Origin: a candidate division TM6 bacterium GW2011_GWE2_41_16
Lineage (GTDB): Bacteria; Babelota; Babeliae; Babelales; Babelaceae
NCBI GenBank assembly: GCA_000996695.1
Contig: LCAT01000005.1
Coordinates: 1-50,998 of the forward strand
Length of the DNA: 50,998 bases
Direction of reading: 5' to 3'
The notes below the pieces were generated by a model that had not been told where the DNA came from, searched no databases, and saw only the letters and a program-made list of their open reading frames with translations. Shown piece after piece: positions 16,823 to 26,236 of this stretch. The translations under genes and the position numbers were made by a program. Position 1 is the first letter of the stretch, and each line of letters starts with the position of its first letter.

Positions 16823-19800
16823 CCATATTTTTGAACGATTCAGGGAGTACATTCAGACAAATCAATTTAATGCTCTCCGCATCGGATTAGCTTCGCCAGA
16901 AAAAATAAAATCGCTTTCATATGGCGAAATAAAGAAAATTGAAACGATAAATTATCGTACGCTCAAACCTGAGCGTGACGGCCTCTTTTGTGCGCGCATT
17001 TTCGGACCGGTCAAAGACTGGGAGTGTAACTGCGGTAAGTACAAGCGCATGAAGCATCGTGGTATTACTTGTGAAAAATGTGGCGTTGAAGTCATTCAAG
17101 CACGTGTACGTCGTGAGCGCATGGGCCATATTAATTTGGTTGCACCCGTGTGTCATATTTGGTACCTCAAGGGTGTACCAAGTTATTTGAGCTTGATTCT
17201 TGATTTACCCATCAAGGATCTTGAGCGTGTGGTGTATTTTGATTCTTATATGGTAGTTAATTCAGGTAAATCGCCTTATCCAATTAAGACGTTGTTAACA
17301 TCAAATGAATATGAACGATACTTGGAACTTCATCCAGAAGATGCAGATTTTTCTGCGGAAATCGGTGCTGAGGCTCTTAAACAAGTACTTGGAAAAATGG
17401 ATCTTACTCTTGAAATAGATCGTATTAAAATATTGTACGAAAAAACAACATCCGTTGCTATTCGTCACAAAATTATGCGTCGTATCAAGATTCTTTCAGG
17501 CTTGGTACAAGCCAATCAACGACCAGACTGGATGATTATTTCAATCCTACCGGTCCTTCCACCAGATTTACGACCATTGGTACCACTCGAAGGTGGTCGT
17601 TTTGCAAGTTCAGATCTCAACGAATTATACCGTCGAGTTCTTAATCGTAATATTCGTTTGCAAAGACTTATAGAAATTGAAGCACCTGAAGTTATTATTA
17701 AAAATGAAAAACGTATGCTTCAAGAGTCCGTTGACGCATTGATTGACAATGGTCGTCGCGGGCAACCGGTTCGTGGTTCAAATAAACGTCCTCTTAAATC
17801 GTTGAGCGAAATGCTTCGTGGTAAACAAGGTCGTTTCCGTCAGAATCTTTTGGGTAAACGAGTCGACTACTCAGGTCGTTCAGTAATTGTGGTTGATCCA
17901 GAATTGCTTATTGATCAATGCGGTTTACCTAAGCTTATGGCACTCGAACTGTTCAAAGCTCACGTATATTCTCGTTTAATTGAACTCGAATTAGCGCCAA
18001 ACCTTCGTGCAGCAAAGCGCATGGTGGATGAACTTGAACCTCAAGTGTGGGACGTGCTCGAAGAAGTTGTTACGGGACATCCAGTACTGCTCAATCGTGC
18101 TCCAACATTGCACAGACTTGGCATTCAGGCGTTCTATCCAACACTTATCGAAGGCAAGGCAATAAAAATACATCCTTTGGTATGTTCTGCATTCAACGCA
18201 GACTTTGATGGTGACCAAATGGCAGTGCATATTCCATTGAGTGAGCCTGCACAATTAGAAGCAAAAACGTTAATTCGTTCTTCGCGTAATTTGCTTTCTC
18301 CCTCAAATGGAAAACCGGTCATGGTTCCATCGCAGGATATGATTTTGGGCCTTCACTATATTACCAAGGTTCGTTATAACGCACGTGGCGAAAATACTGT
18401 TTTTGCATCGATAAAAGATGTCGTATCAGCTCATCAGCTTAAGGCTGTTGATCTGCATGCGCGCATCAAAGTTCGTTTAAACAAAAACAAAATTGTAGAA
18501 ACTACGGTTGGTCGAGCAATCCTGTTTGATGCACTTCCTGCAGATTCAAACTTTGATTGGATTAACAAAATTTTGCGTAAAAAAGATATTGCATGGCTTG
18601 TGGATAAAGTGTATTCGACCTTCGGAACAGATAAAACCATAGTGTTTTTGGATAATATCAAAAAGCTTGGTTTTTTGACCGCTACGCAGGCTGGTATATC
18701 ATTTTCGATCGACAATCTGCTTATTCCTCAAAAACGTGCTTCGCTTATCAATAAAACTGAGCAGGACGTTCAAAAAATTGAAGAATTGTACCATGACGGC
18801 ATTATAACTGACGGTGAGCGTTCAAGTAAAATTATCAGCGCATGGTCCCAAACATCTTCGAATGTTGCTGCTGAAATGGAAAAAACACTTGAGGCAGAAG
18901 ACAAAGAAGCATATTTAAACTCAAAATCTGAGTTTAAACCTTTCAACCCAATATTCATGATGCTCGACTCTGGAGCTCGTGGTTCTAAGGAACAGGTTAA
19001 GCAGCTCGTTGGTATGCGTGGTTTGATGGCAAAACCTTCTGGTGAGATTATGGAAACACCAGTTAAGAGTAACTTTAAACAGGGTTTAAGTGTGTTTGAA
19101 TACTTCACTTCGACTCACGGTGCTCGTAAAGGTCAGGCTGATACTGCGCTTAAAACGGCAAACTCTGGTTATTTGACACGTCGATTGGTTGATGTTGCTC
19201 AAGACGTCATTATTACAACAAAAGATTGTCATACCATTGGTTTTGTCGAACTTGAAGCTCTTCAAGTTTCTGGTGACATTCTGTATTCGCTTCCATTACG
19301 TGCTTATGGCCGTGTAGCAGCTGAAGACATTAAGGATCCAATTACTGGTGAATTGCTCGTTGCACAGGACACACCAATAGGACGCAATGAAGTTGATATC
19401 TTGCTTACCTCTTCGGTAAGCAGGCTCAAAGTTCGTTCTGTATTGACTTGTCAGTCAAAACGTGGAATTTGTGCTGCATGTTATGGCCTTGATTTGTCTA
19501 AAGGTGATCTTGCAGAGATTGGTTCTCCAGTTGGCATTATCGCAGCACAGTCAATCGGTGAACCTGGTACGCAGCTTACGATGAGAACGTTCCACATCGG
19601 TGGTATCGCAAGTTTATCTGAACAATCATCGTTTGTAGCAAAAACACCAGGTATCATTAAATTTCAAGGCGTTCGCTATATTACCAATGCTGATGGTAAA
19701 CATGTTGTGCTCGTTCGTAAGAGTCGTTTGTTTATTCTCTCTGAGGATGGCCGCGAACTACAACGACATGACCTTGAATATGGTTCTATGTTACATGTTG

Positions 19801-20870
19801 AAGACGGACAAAAAGTCAAAACTGGCGATCTACTTGTAGATTGGGATGCAAACAATAAAGTTCTCCTTTCAGAATTTTCGGGACGCGCAGAATTTGTTGA
19901 TTTTGTCGAAAATATTACCATTCAAGAGCGATACGACGAATCTTCACAAAAGTCGCTTAAAATACTTCTTGAGCACAAGGGCGACAAATATCAGCCAGCA
20001 ATTAGTATCGTAAACAACAATGACGAAGAAATTACACAATATTTCTTACCTACCGGTTCACATATTATTGTTGAAGAAGGTCAAAAGGTTGTTCCAGGAA
20101 CTATTCTTATTAAAGTTCCTCGCGAAACATCAAAAACCAAAGATATTGCAGGTGGTTTACCTCGTATTGCTGAATTATTTGAAGCGCGTGTATCAAAAGA
20201 TGCAGCAATTCTTTCAGACATTGATGGCGAAGTGGTCTTTGGTGGTGTAAGCCGTGGATCACGTAAAATATCTGTTGTTCAAGGTGAAACAATATTCGAT
20301 TATTTTGTTCCACGAGGTAGACAGATTAACGTTAACCATGGTGAGCATGTAACTGCTGGCGACCAACTTACCGCTGGTGTAGCAGTTCCGCACGATATTT
20401 TACGAATATTGGGACCTGATGTTGCACAGCATCATATCGTTGATCGAATTCAAGAAATTTATCGTCTTCAAGGTGTTGACATTAACGACCGACACATTGA
20501 ATTGATCGTTAAACAAATGATACGTAAAGTACGTATTGTTGATCCTGGTGATACAGACTTCCTCATTGGTGATCGCGTTGACAAAATACATCTTAAGTTT
20601 GTCAATGAAGCACTGATGGCCGAAGGTAAACGTCCCGCAAGTGCACGTCCAGTACTTATGGGTATTACGATGGCATCGCTTGGTACCGAAAGCTTCTTAT
20701 CTGCGGCATCTTTCCAGGAAACTACAAAAATCTTGGCAAAAGCAGCGGTATTTGGAGAAGTCGATCACCTTTACGGTTTGAAGGAAAATGTTATCATAGG
20801 AAGACTGATACCCGCAGGAACCGGCCTTGCATCGTTTAGGAAAAAGTATCTCGAAAACAAAGAAGTATAA
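16815..20870 (+). CDS. rpoC: DNA-directed RNA polymerase subunit beta'
   Basis: The 1351-residue catalytic subunit. GTG start at 16815, with an ideal AAGGAGG at 16803-16808 inside the rpoB end; the two genes overlap by eight bases, so translation is probably coupled. Domains in order: N-terminal zinc ribbon (CNCGKYKRM, then CEKCGVEV), the bridge to the active site with NADFDGDQMA (Asp463, Asp465, Asp467 bind the catalytic magnesium), trigger loop region (ending GGIASLSEQSSF), the second zinc cluster (CQSKRGICAACYGLDL) and the conserved C-terminus (LMGITMASLGTESFLSAASF). A tRNA gene follows after nine bases. Confidence 0.98.
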   Translation: MSNHIFERFREYIQTNQFNALRIGLASPEKIKSLSYGEIKKIETINYRTLKPERDGLFCARIFGPVKDWECNCGKYKRMKHRGITCEKCGVEVIQARVRRERMGHINLVAPVCHIWYLKGVPSYLSLILDLPIKDLERVVYFDSYMVVNSGKSPYPIKTLLTSNEYERYLELHPEDADFSAEIGAEALKQVLGKMDLTLEIDRIKILYEKTTSVAIRHKIMRRIKILSGLVQANQRPDWMIISILPVLPPDLRPLVPLEGGRFASSDLNELYRRVLNRNIRLQRLIEIEAPEVIIKNEKRMLQESVDALIDNGRRGQPVRGSNKRPLKSLSEMLRGKQGRFRQNLLGKRVDYSGRSVIVVDPELLIDQCGLPKLMALELFKAHVYSRLIELELAPNLRAAKRMVDELEPQVWDVLEEVVTGHPVLLNRAPTLHRLGIQAFYPTLIEGKAIKIHPLVCSAFNADFDGDQMAVHIPLSEPAQLEAKTLIRSSRNLLSPSNGKPVMVPSQDMILGLHYITKVRYNARGENTVFASIKDVVSAHQLKAVDLHARIKVRLNKNKIVETTVGRAILFDALPADSNFDWINKILRKKDIAWLVDKVYSTFGTDKTIVFLDNIKKLGFLTATQAGISFSIDNLLIPQKRASLINKTEQDVQKIEELYHDGIITDGERSSKIISAWSQTSSNVAAEMEKTLEAEDKEAYLNSKSEFKPFNPIFMMLDSGARGSKEQVKQLVGMRGLMAKPSGEIMETPVKSNFKQGLSVFEYFTSTHGARKGQADTALKTANSGYLTRRLVDVAQDVIITTKDCHTIGFVELEALQVSGDILYSLPLRAYGRVAAEDIKDPITGELLVAQDTPIGRNEVDILLTSSVSRLKVRSVLTCQSKRGICAACYGLDLSKGDLAEIGSPVGIIAAQSIGEPGTQLTMRTFHIGGIASLSEQSSFVAKTPGIIKFQGVRYITNADGKHVVLVRKSRLFILSEDGRELQRHDLEYGSMLHVEDGQKVKTGDLLVDWDANNKVLLSEFSGRAEFVDFVENITIQERYDESSQKSLKILLEHKGDKYQPAISIVNNNDEEITQYFLPTGSHIIVEEGQKVVPGTILIKVPRETSKTKDIAGGLPRIAELFEARVSKDAAILSDIDGEVVFGGVSRGSRKISVVQGETIFDYFVPRGRQINVNHGEHVTAGDQLTAGVAVPHDILRILGPDVAQHHIVDRIQEIYRLQGVDINDRHIELIVKQMIRKVRIVDPGDTDFLIGDRVDKIHLKFVNEALMAEGKRPASARPVLMGITMASLGTESFLSAASFQETTKILAKAAVFGEVDHLYGLKENVIIGRLIPAGTGLASFRKKYLENKEV

Positions 20871-20879
20871 AAAATGGCC

Positions 20880-20954
20880 AGGCGCGTAGCTCAGAGGCAG
20901 AGCATTGCTTTGACGTAGCAAGGGTCAGCGGTTCAAATCCGCTCGCGCCTACCA
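20880..20954 (+). tRNA. tRNA-Val (GAC)
   Basis: Acceptor AGGCGCG pairs fully with CGCGCCT; anticodon stem TTGCT/AGCAA encloses TTGACGT with anticodon GAC; T loop TTCAAAT; CCA encoded at 20952-20954. It sits between rpoC and rpsO with no visible terminator or promoter, so it is probably processed from the long mRNA. Confidence 0.96.
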
Positions 20955-20994
20955 AAAAAAACAAAAACCTTATCGTTCCACAATGGAGCTTTGA

Positions 20995-21261
20995 ATGAAC
21001 ATACAAACAAAACAAGATCTTATAGGCAAACACAGCGTACACGCTAAAGATACGGGCTCAACGCAAGTTCAAATTGCGTTGCTCACAGAACGCATCAAAG
21101 AGCTTAATCAAAAGCATCTTGCACATAACAAACACGATCAGTCAGCACGCTTTGGACTTTTAAAGCTCGTCGGCAAACGTCGCAGTCTTTTAAGCTACCT
21201 CAAGCGTACGTCTGAATCGACTTACTACGAATTGATAAACAAACTTGATATACGCAAATAA
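20995..21261 (+). CDS. rpsO: 30S ribosomal protein S15
   Basis: S15 is a primary 16S rRNA-binding protein (88 residues, full length). The signature DTGSTQVQIALLTERIKEL (18-36) and HKHDQSARFGLLKLVGKRR (44-62 region) are intact. ATG at 20995 follows GGAGCTTTGA. It is followed by pnp, the classical rpsO-pnp pair, 16 bases apart. Confidence 0.98.
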   Translation: MNIQTKQDLIGKHSVHAKDTGSTQVQIALLTERIKELNQKHLAHNKHDQSARFGLLKLVGKRRSLLSYLKRTSESTYYELINKLDIRK

Positions 21262-21277
21262 TACAATGGGAGAACAT

Positions 21278-23368
21278 ATGTCGATAGAAAGAACCTTTAC
21301 TCTGCCCGAATTCGGCTATGAAGTTACTTTCGGCAAATTTGCCGGTCAAGCGGACGGTTCTGCATGGCTCAAACAAGGCGGTACGGTTATTTTATCGACC
21401 ATTGTTTCAGCACCAGCAAAAGAGTTCCCTGGCTTTTTTCCGCTTACCGTAGACTACCGCGAACAATTTGCCGCAGCTGGCAAAATTCCTGGCGGTTATC
21501 TCAAGCGTGAAGGCAAATCCAGTGATCGCGAAGTTTTAACAGGTCGCCTTATTGATCGCGCGATTCGTCCACTTTTCCCTTACAGTTACTTCGACCAAGT
21601 ACAAGTGTTATCGACCGTGTATTCGGTTGATCAAGAGAGCATGCTGCAACCGTTAGCACTGCTCGCTGCTTCGCTTGCGCTTACATCTTCGCGAATTCCT
21701 ATTCTTTCACCTGTTGGCGCATGTGAAATTGCACGCGTAGAGGGTAAATGGATATTTAATCCAACCTATAAACAATCGCTCGCCTCAGATGCTCGTGTTC
21801 TCGTAGCCGGTGATGACGAGGGTATTTTGATGGTTGAGAGTTGCGTCAATGAAGTTGAAGAAAAAACCTTGGTAGACTTGTTTTTTACCGCACATGAAAC
21901 GATCAAAAAACAAGTTGCCTGGCAAAAAGAAATTCAAAAAGAACTCGCTGTTGAAAAAAGCACCATATCTGATCCATACAAATGGGACTTGTGGAGCTCA
22001 AATGCAGAAGAGTTTTTAACAAAAGAGGCGGTCGATACGCTTTTTACACAAGATAAGCTTGAACGATCCAGCGCATTTGCAAAACTTGAAGCTGATTTTT
22101 TTGAAAAACACAACGCACAGGTTGAAGAATTAAAGACACCACGTTCGTTTCTCGCGTTCATTTTTGATGTTGCATTAAAAGCAAAAATTACTGATCGCGT
22201 ATTTGAACGTAATCAGCGTCTAGACCTTCGTGATTCAGAAAAGGTTCGCACTATTACCTCAGAAGTTGGTTTACTTCCATTTAACCATGGATCATCCCTC
22301 TTTAAACGCGGGCGTACACAAGCCCTCACGTCGGTTACATTAGGTAGCGGTCAAGATGAAAAACGCATCGAGAATCTTCGTGATGAAGAAACAGAATCGC
22401 CTTTCATGCTTCATTATAACTTCCCTGCATTCTCTGTTGGCGAAGTTAAACCGAACCGTGGCCCAAGTCGTCGCGATATCGGACATGGTGCATTAGCTGC
22501 ATCAGCAATTATACACATGCTGCCTGACCGCGAAACATCGCCATACACCATTCGTATCGTAACAGATATTCTTGAGAGTGATGGTTCATCGTCCATGGCA
22601 ACAGTCTGCGGATCGACCTTAGCATTAATGAATGCGGGTATCAAAATTCGTTCGATGGTCAGCGGAGTTGCAATGGGACTGCTTAAGTCATCTGAAGGTA
22701 AATTCTTGGTTGTTACGGATATCGCAGGCGCCGAAGATGCATTTGGCTTAATGGACTTTAAAGTTGCAGGTACCGAAAACGGTGTCACTGCAATTCAAAT
22801 GGATATCAAAAATAAAGGCGGATTGCCTCGCGAACTCTTTATTCAAGCACTTGAGCAAGCACGCAGAGGGCGTCTCTTTATTTTAGGTGAAATGCGTAAA
22901 ACAATAACAGAACCAGCAGCAGAGCTTTCGCCGCTTGTTCCTCGTTTTGTTACATTCAGAGTTCCTACCGATAAAATCGGTGCAATCATAGGATCTGGTG
23001 GAAAAATTATTAAAGAAATTATTGAAAAAACCGGCACATCGATCGATATTGAAGATGATGGCTTGGTTAAAATTTTCGGACAACCTGGCGAAAAACTCAA
23101 TCAAGCAGTTAAATGGGTTGAGTTACTATCTGGCAAGATTATTGTTAACGAAATTTACAACGGAAAAATTAAGCGCCATGCTGACTTTGGCATGTTTGTA
23201 GAGCTTGCCCCAGGATTTGATGGTCTGGTTCATATATCAATGTTCCCTCGCGAAGCTCAGAATAGAATCTCTGAAATATACAAAATCGGAGAAGATGTGC
23301 TGGTACGCGTTTTAGAATATGATACAATGAGTGGTAAAGTGCGTCTTAAAATCGTTGATAAAAAGTAA
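21278..23368 (+). CDS. pnp: polyribonucleotide nucleotidyltransferase (PNPase)
   Basis: PNPase degrades RNA 3' to 5' by phosphorolysis and is a core degradosome enzyme. The 696 residues contain two RNase PH-like domains (about 5-225 and 305-540; DYREQFAAAGKIPGGYLKRE in the first, the catalytic second one with LESDGSSSMATVCG), a KH domain (about 548-610, GAIIGSGGKIIKEI) and an S1 domain (about 612-690, RHADFGMFVELAPGFDGLVH). The start at 21278 is chosen because GGGAGAAC precedes it and the N-terminus then matches the family (MSIERTFTLP). Followed by rph after 30 bases. Confidence 0.98.
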   Translation: MSIERTFTLPEFGYEVTFGKFAGQADGSAWLKQGGTVILSTIVSAPAKEFPGFFPLTVDYREQFAAAGKIPGGYLKREGKSSDREVLTGRLIDRAIRPLFPYSYFDQVQVLSTVYSVDQESMLQPLALLAASLALTSSRIPILSPVGACEIARVEGKWIFNPTYKQSLASDARVLVAGDDEGILMVESCVNEVEEKTLVDLFFTAHETIKKQVAWQKEIQKELAVEKSTISDPYKWDLWSSNAEEFLTKEAVDTLFTQDKLERSSAFAKLEADFFEKHNAQVEELKTPRSFLAFIFDVALKAKITDRVFERNQRLDLRDSEKVRTITSEVGLLPFNHGSSLFKRGRTQALTSVTLGSGQDEKRIENLRDEETESPFMLHYNFPAFSVGEVKPNRGPSRRDIGHGALAASAIIHMLPDRETSPYTIRIVTDILESDGSSSMATVCGSTLALMNAGIKIRSMVSGVAMGLLKSSEGKFLVVTDIAGAEDAFGLMDFKVAGTENGVTAIQMDIKNKGGLPRELFIQALEQARRGRLFILGEMRKTITEPAAELSPLVPRFVTFRVPTDKIGAIIGSGGKIIKEIIEKTGTSIDIEDDGLVKIFGQPGEKLNQAVKWVELLSGKIIVNEIYNGKIKRHADFGMFVELAPGFDGLVHISMFPREAQNRISEIYKIGEDVLVRVLEYDTMSGKVRLKIVDKK

Positions 23369-23398
23369 CCAAAAACAGCAACAAAGAAGGATTGCAGT

Positions 23399-24214
23399 AT
23401 GTTTAATAGGTTTACGTCGGGACAGTTTGCGCGCAGTGGGAACCGTTCATTCGATGATTTACGTGAACTTAAAGTCACCTACGACGTTTTCCCTTACGCA
23501 GGTGGATCGGCTCTTTTTGAAATTGGTAATACCAAAATTTTATGCTCTATTACCCTTCAAAACGGTGTACCACATTTTCTTCGTGGTAAACGCACCGGCT
23601 GGCTTACAGCAGAGTATTCGCTTCTACCAACATCGACACCAACGCGTACTGTGCGTGAAAGCACAACCAATAAGCGCAATGGTCGCAACATAGAAATTTC
23701 ACGTCTCATCGGTAGGGCGCTTCGCTCAATCGTAAGACTCGAATGCTTCAATGAAAAAACCATTTTTATTGACTGCGACGTTTTGCAAGCTGATGGTGGT
23801 ACACGTTCAGCAAGCATTGTTGGTGCGTATCTTGCGTTAAGAGCGGCACAAGAAAATTGGTACAACTCAGGCGAAATATCAGAATCGTTCTTGCGCGATG
23901 AGCTTGCAGCAGTTTCTGTTGGCTCAGGTGAACGCGGAACACTTCTGGATATGGACTTTAATGAAGACAGCGCAACTGAGTCAGACTTCAATTTTGTGCT
24001 TACACGCTCTGGCGGATTAGTAGAAATTCAAGGTTCTGCTGAGAAAAAGCCGATTTCATGGGAAGCATACGAAGATATCACTCAACTCGCATTGATCGGT
24101 TCAAAAAGTCTCTTTGCGTTTTATGATGAGAACATCTACTCACCAAAACTTACGCAAGAAAAAGACTTTGTCTTTAAACCGTCATCAGATATGCGTGTAC
24201 TTGAGGACTTTTAA
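23399..24214 (+). CDS. rph: ribonuclease PH
   Basis: RNase PH trims tRNA 3' ends by phosphorolysis. The 271 residues (slightly longer than the usual 240-260) include RTVRESTTNKRNGRNIEISRL (the phosphate-binding arginine cluster, about 82-102), IDCDVLQADGGTRSASIVGA (catalytic Asp, about 122-141) and GGLVEIQGSAEKKP (about 205-218). Having rph directly after pnp puts two phosphorolytic exoribonucleases in one unit. Five bases separate it from the next gene. Confidence 0.95.
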   Translation: MFNRFTSGQFARSGNRSFDDLRELKVTYDVFPYAGGSALFEIGNTKILCSITLQNGVPHFLRGKRTGWLTAEYSLLPTSTPTRTVRESTTNKRNGRNIEISRLIGRALRSIVRLECFNEKTIFIDCDVLQADGGTRSASIVGAYLALRAAQENWYNSGEISESFLRDELAAVSVGSGERGTLLDMDFNEDSATESDFNFVLTRSGGLVEIQGSAEKKPISWEAYEDITQLALIGSKSLFAFYDENIYSPKLTQEKDFVFKPSSDMRVLEDF

Positions 24215-24219
24215 TACAG

Positions 24220-25161
24220 ATGCATATCTCCAGATTTATTGAACTTTTAGAGAGACCCGAAGCTCAAAATCGGGTCTTTTTTCTTGCCTCAAAAACCAAA
24301 CAGTACCATTTTTTGGCATGCCTGCACAAAGTACTTGCAAAGCAGGCACAGCATATAAACACGCTTTCGTGTTCAGACGTTGGACCCAAAGAGTTGATGC
24401 TTAACTTATCGACCTCATTTTTAGGTCAGGAACAGGTATGGATTATAACAGACATTGATGAACTTTCACCAAAAGATTGCAAAGCATGCACAGCATTTTT
24501 GGAAGAGTACACCGGCCCGCATACCATACTTTGCATGCTTGCCGAAGCGCCAAAAAAATGCACGCAAACAACTATAACTCTTGAACCCATAAGCGATATT
24601 GCAACATGCCTCTCTTTTTTTGAATTTTTCACACAAGCTATGCCGGCAGCTCAAAAACAACAGTTCTCTCTTTTCTTTCAGCAAGCGCTCAGTAAACAAA
24701 AAAATTTATGCGCAGACCAAATATACCTTCTCTCAACATATGCTCTTGTTTTAGGTAAAAATAGCCCTCAGTTCTTCGAAACATGGTTCGACCATATCTT
24801 CCAGCAAAAAAGCTCACTCTTTACGCTCAGCGCATTCTTGTTCGAAAAAAACGCACTAGCATTTGCTGATATGTGGCAGGATATTAAACGTGAGTATGAA
24901 CCAGTTTTTTGGACCGTATTTTTGCTTGACGTGCTCTGGCAAGCCTATCTCTTTTTGTACGACAAAAAAACAGGTTTAAGCAAAGAGATGCGTTTTAATC
25001 GTTTACCATTTTCGTTTACCCGCACAGATTGGCGCAAACACAAAATTGAACATATAAAAAAATTGTATCAAGACATATACCAGTTTGACTGCGATTATAA
25101 ACGCGGGCTCACCCATGATCTCAAACTTGAGTATTTGTTAATTCAGTTTGTACAAAAATAG
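24220..25161 (+). CDS. holA: probable DNA polymerase III delta subunit-like protein
   Basis: A 313-residue cytoplasmic protein with no signal peptide. Its plan fits the clamp-loader subunit delta: an alpha/beta N-terminal part (1-130) with VFFLASKTKQYHF and QVWIITDIDELSPKDC, where delta has its degenerate AAA motifs, a helical middle, and a helical C-terminus ending with LYQDIYQFDCDYKRGLTHDL and LEYLLIQF, which resembles the ending E.D...K.G.....LE.L......of HolA. The Walker A motif is absent, as in delta. Sequence similarity is weak, so the assignment rests on the pattern; another AAA-fold protein remains possible. Last gene of the plus-strand block that begins with the tRNA cluster. Confidence 0.5.
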   Translation: MHISRFIELLERPEAQNRVFFLASKTKQYHFLACLHKVLAKQAQHINTLSCSDVGPKELMLNLSTSFLGQEQVWIITDIDELSPKDCKACTAFLEEYTGPHTILCMLAEAPKKCTQTTITLEPISDIATCLSFFEFFTQAMPAAQKQQFSLFFQQALSKQKNLCADQIYLLSTYALVLGKNSPQFFETWFDHIFQQKSSLFTLSAFLFEKNALAFADMWQDIKREYEPVFWTVFLLDVLWQAYLFLYDKKTGLSKEMRFNRLPFSFTRTDWRKHKIEHIKKLYQDIYQFDCDYKRGLTHDLKLEYLLIQFVQK

Positions 25162-25258
25162 ACAAAATAGCAGTATTGATCTGTTTCTTTTATACGTTTT
25201 GAGATAATCTTTTTACGCATGCCATCTTAAAAAATCCCTAAAAAAACAAGGGGACAAC

Positions 25259-26131
25259 ATGTCTCTAATCAGCAAAGAAACTATTCAAGAAGTAAAAAAT
25301 CGTTTAATACAAACATACAACCCTCTTGCCATTTATATATTCGGATCGTATGCCTGGGGTATGCCCACAGAAGATAGCGATTTAGACTTGCTCATTGTCA
25401 TCGACTCATCAAACAAAAAATCATTCAAAAGATCGATATCATGGTATATGGCTTTGTCATGCCTTTTGGTCACATCATGCAAATCAGCAGAACCTTTTAA
25501 CAATACAACCAATAACCCCTATCTCAATCCACACCTGATATCAACCCTTATATCGGGTTCAGGCATAGTCACTTTTGATGGCTCAAAAGCTCCAAAAGAT
25601 ATCCATATAAGCGGTATAACAAAAATAAAAAACTCAAACCTTGACCACAATGTTCATGCCGATGGGTATTGTTATGCTTACAAATCAACCATTCCATCAT
25701 TGCATGTCAACGGTCGAGCAAACATCTCCTCCTGTGTAATCCAAAAAGAAACAGTTATAAATGGCTCGCTGTATGCTAAGGCAACCAGTTTTAACGATAT
25801 TGTTTCAATAAAAAATGAACAGGTACTTTTTGAGAACTGTGCTATTGCTGCGATCGAAATGCGCGAGCCTGCTGCGGGCTGGATATTCAGAGGCACAACC
25901 AAGCAGATAGTAAGACTCAAAAAAGATACACACGTTTATGGATCCATCGTGTTTCGACAGGAAGGTGGCGAGGTATGGCTCTATGACACCAGCAGCATCC
26001 ATGGAAGCATAATTGGTGGTACAATCGTCTACAAAGGTAAAAAAATAGCTGCTGCTACAAAAACAAACAGTGACCGCCCTAATTCATCAACACGTATACG
26101 CAACGGTTTTGGATCAACGACAAAACGATAA
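25259..26131 (+). CDS. fusion of a truncated MNT nucleotidyltransferase domain to a lipoprotein
   Basis: A 290-residue reading frame made of two unrelated parts. Residues 5-55 are the front half of a minimal nucleotidyltransferase (pol beta fold): IYIFGSYAWGMPTEDSDLD has the Gly-Ser (29-30) and the DxD pair (Asp41, Asp43), but the later third carboxylate and the rest of the domain are missing. From about residue 53 the sequence becomes a lipoprotein: a basic stretch KKSFKR, a hydrophobic stretch and a lipobox VTSC with Cys74, then a low-complexity linker and a region of repeated short beta strands with isoleucine/valine and glycine turns (NGSLYAK, HVYGSIVF, IHGSIIGG) like polymer-forming bactofilin-like solenoids. 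The likeliest origin is a deletion that joined the 5' end of one gene to a lipoprotein gene in frame. Which start is used decides whether the lipoprotein can still be exported. Confidence 0.8.
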   Translation: MSLISKETIQEVKNRLIQTYNPLAIYIFGSYAWGMPTEDSDLDLLIVIDSSNKKSFKRSISWYMALSCLLVTSCKSAEPFNNTTNNPYLNPHLISTLISGSGIVTFDGSKAPKDIHISGITKIKNSNLDHNVHADGYCYAYKSTIPSLHVNGRANISSCVIQKETVINGSLYAKATSFNDIVSIKNEQVLFENCAIAAIEMREPAAGWIFRGTTKQIVRLKKDTHVYGSIVFRQEGGEVWLYDTSSIHGSIIGGTIVYKGKKIAAATKTNSDRPNSSTRIRNGFGSTTKR

Positions 26132-26181
26132 TATAGCCAGGACACAAGTGACACGTTTATCACTTGGAGGACTGCGCTATA

Positions 26182-26216
26182 ACAAAAAGGCCCCGGTTTT
26201 GCCCGAGGCTTTTTGT
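26182..26216. terminator. bidirectional terminator between convergent genes
   Basis: GCCCCGG and CCGAGGC (one mismatch) form the stem core, flanked by AAAAAG on the left and TTTTTG on the right, so T-runs follow on both strands. It separates the fusion gene (plus) and the DUF502 gene (minus). Confidence 0.85.
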
Positions 26217-26236
26217 TCAACTTTGTTAAACTCTAC

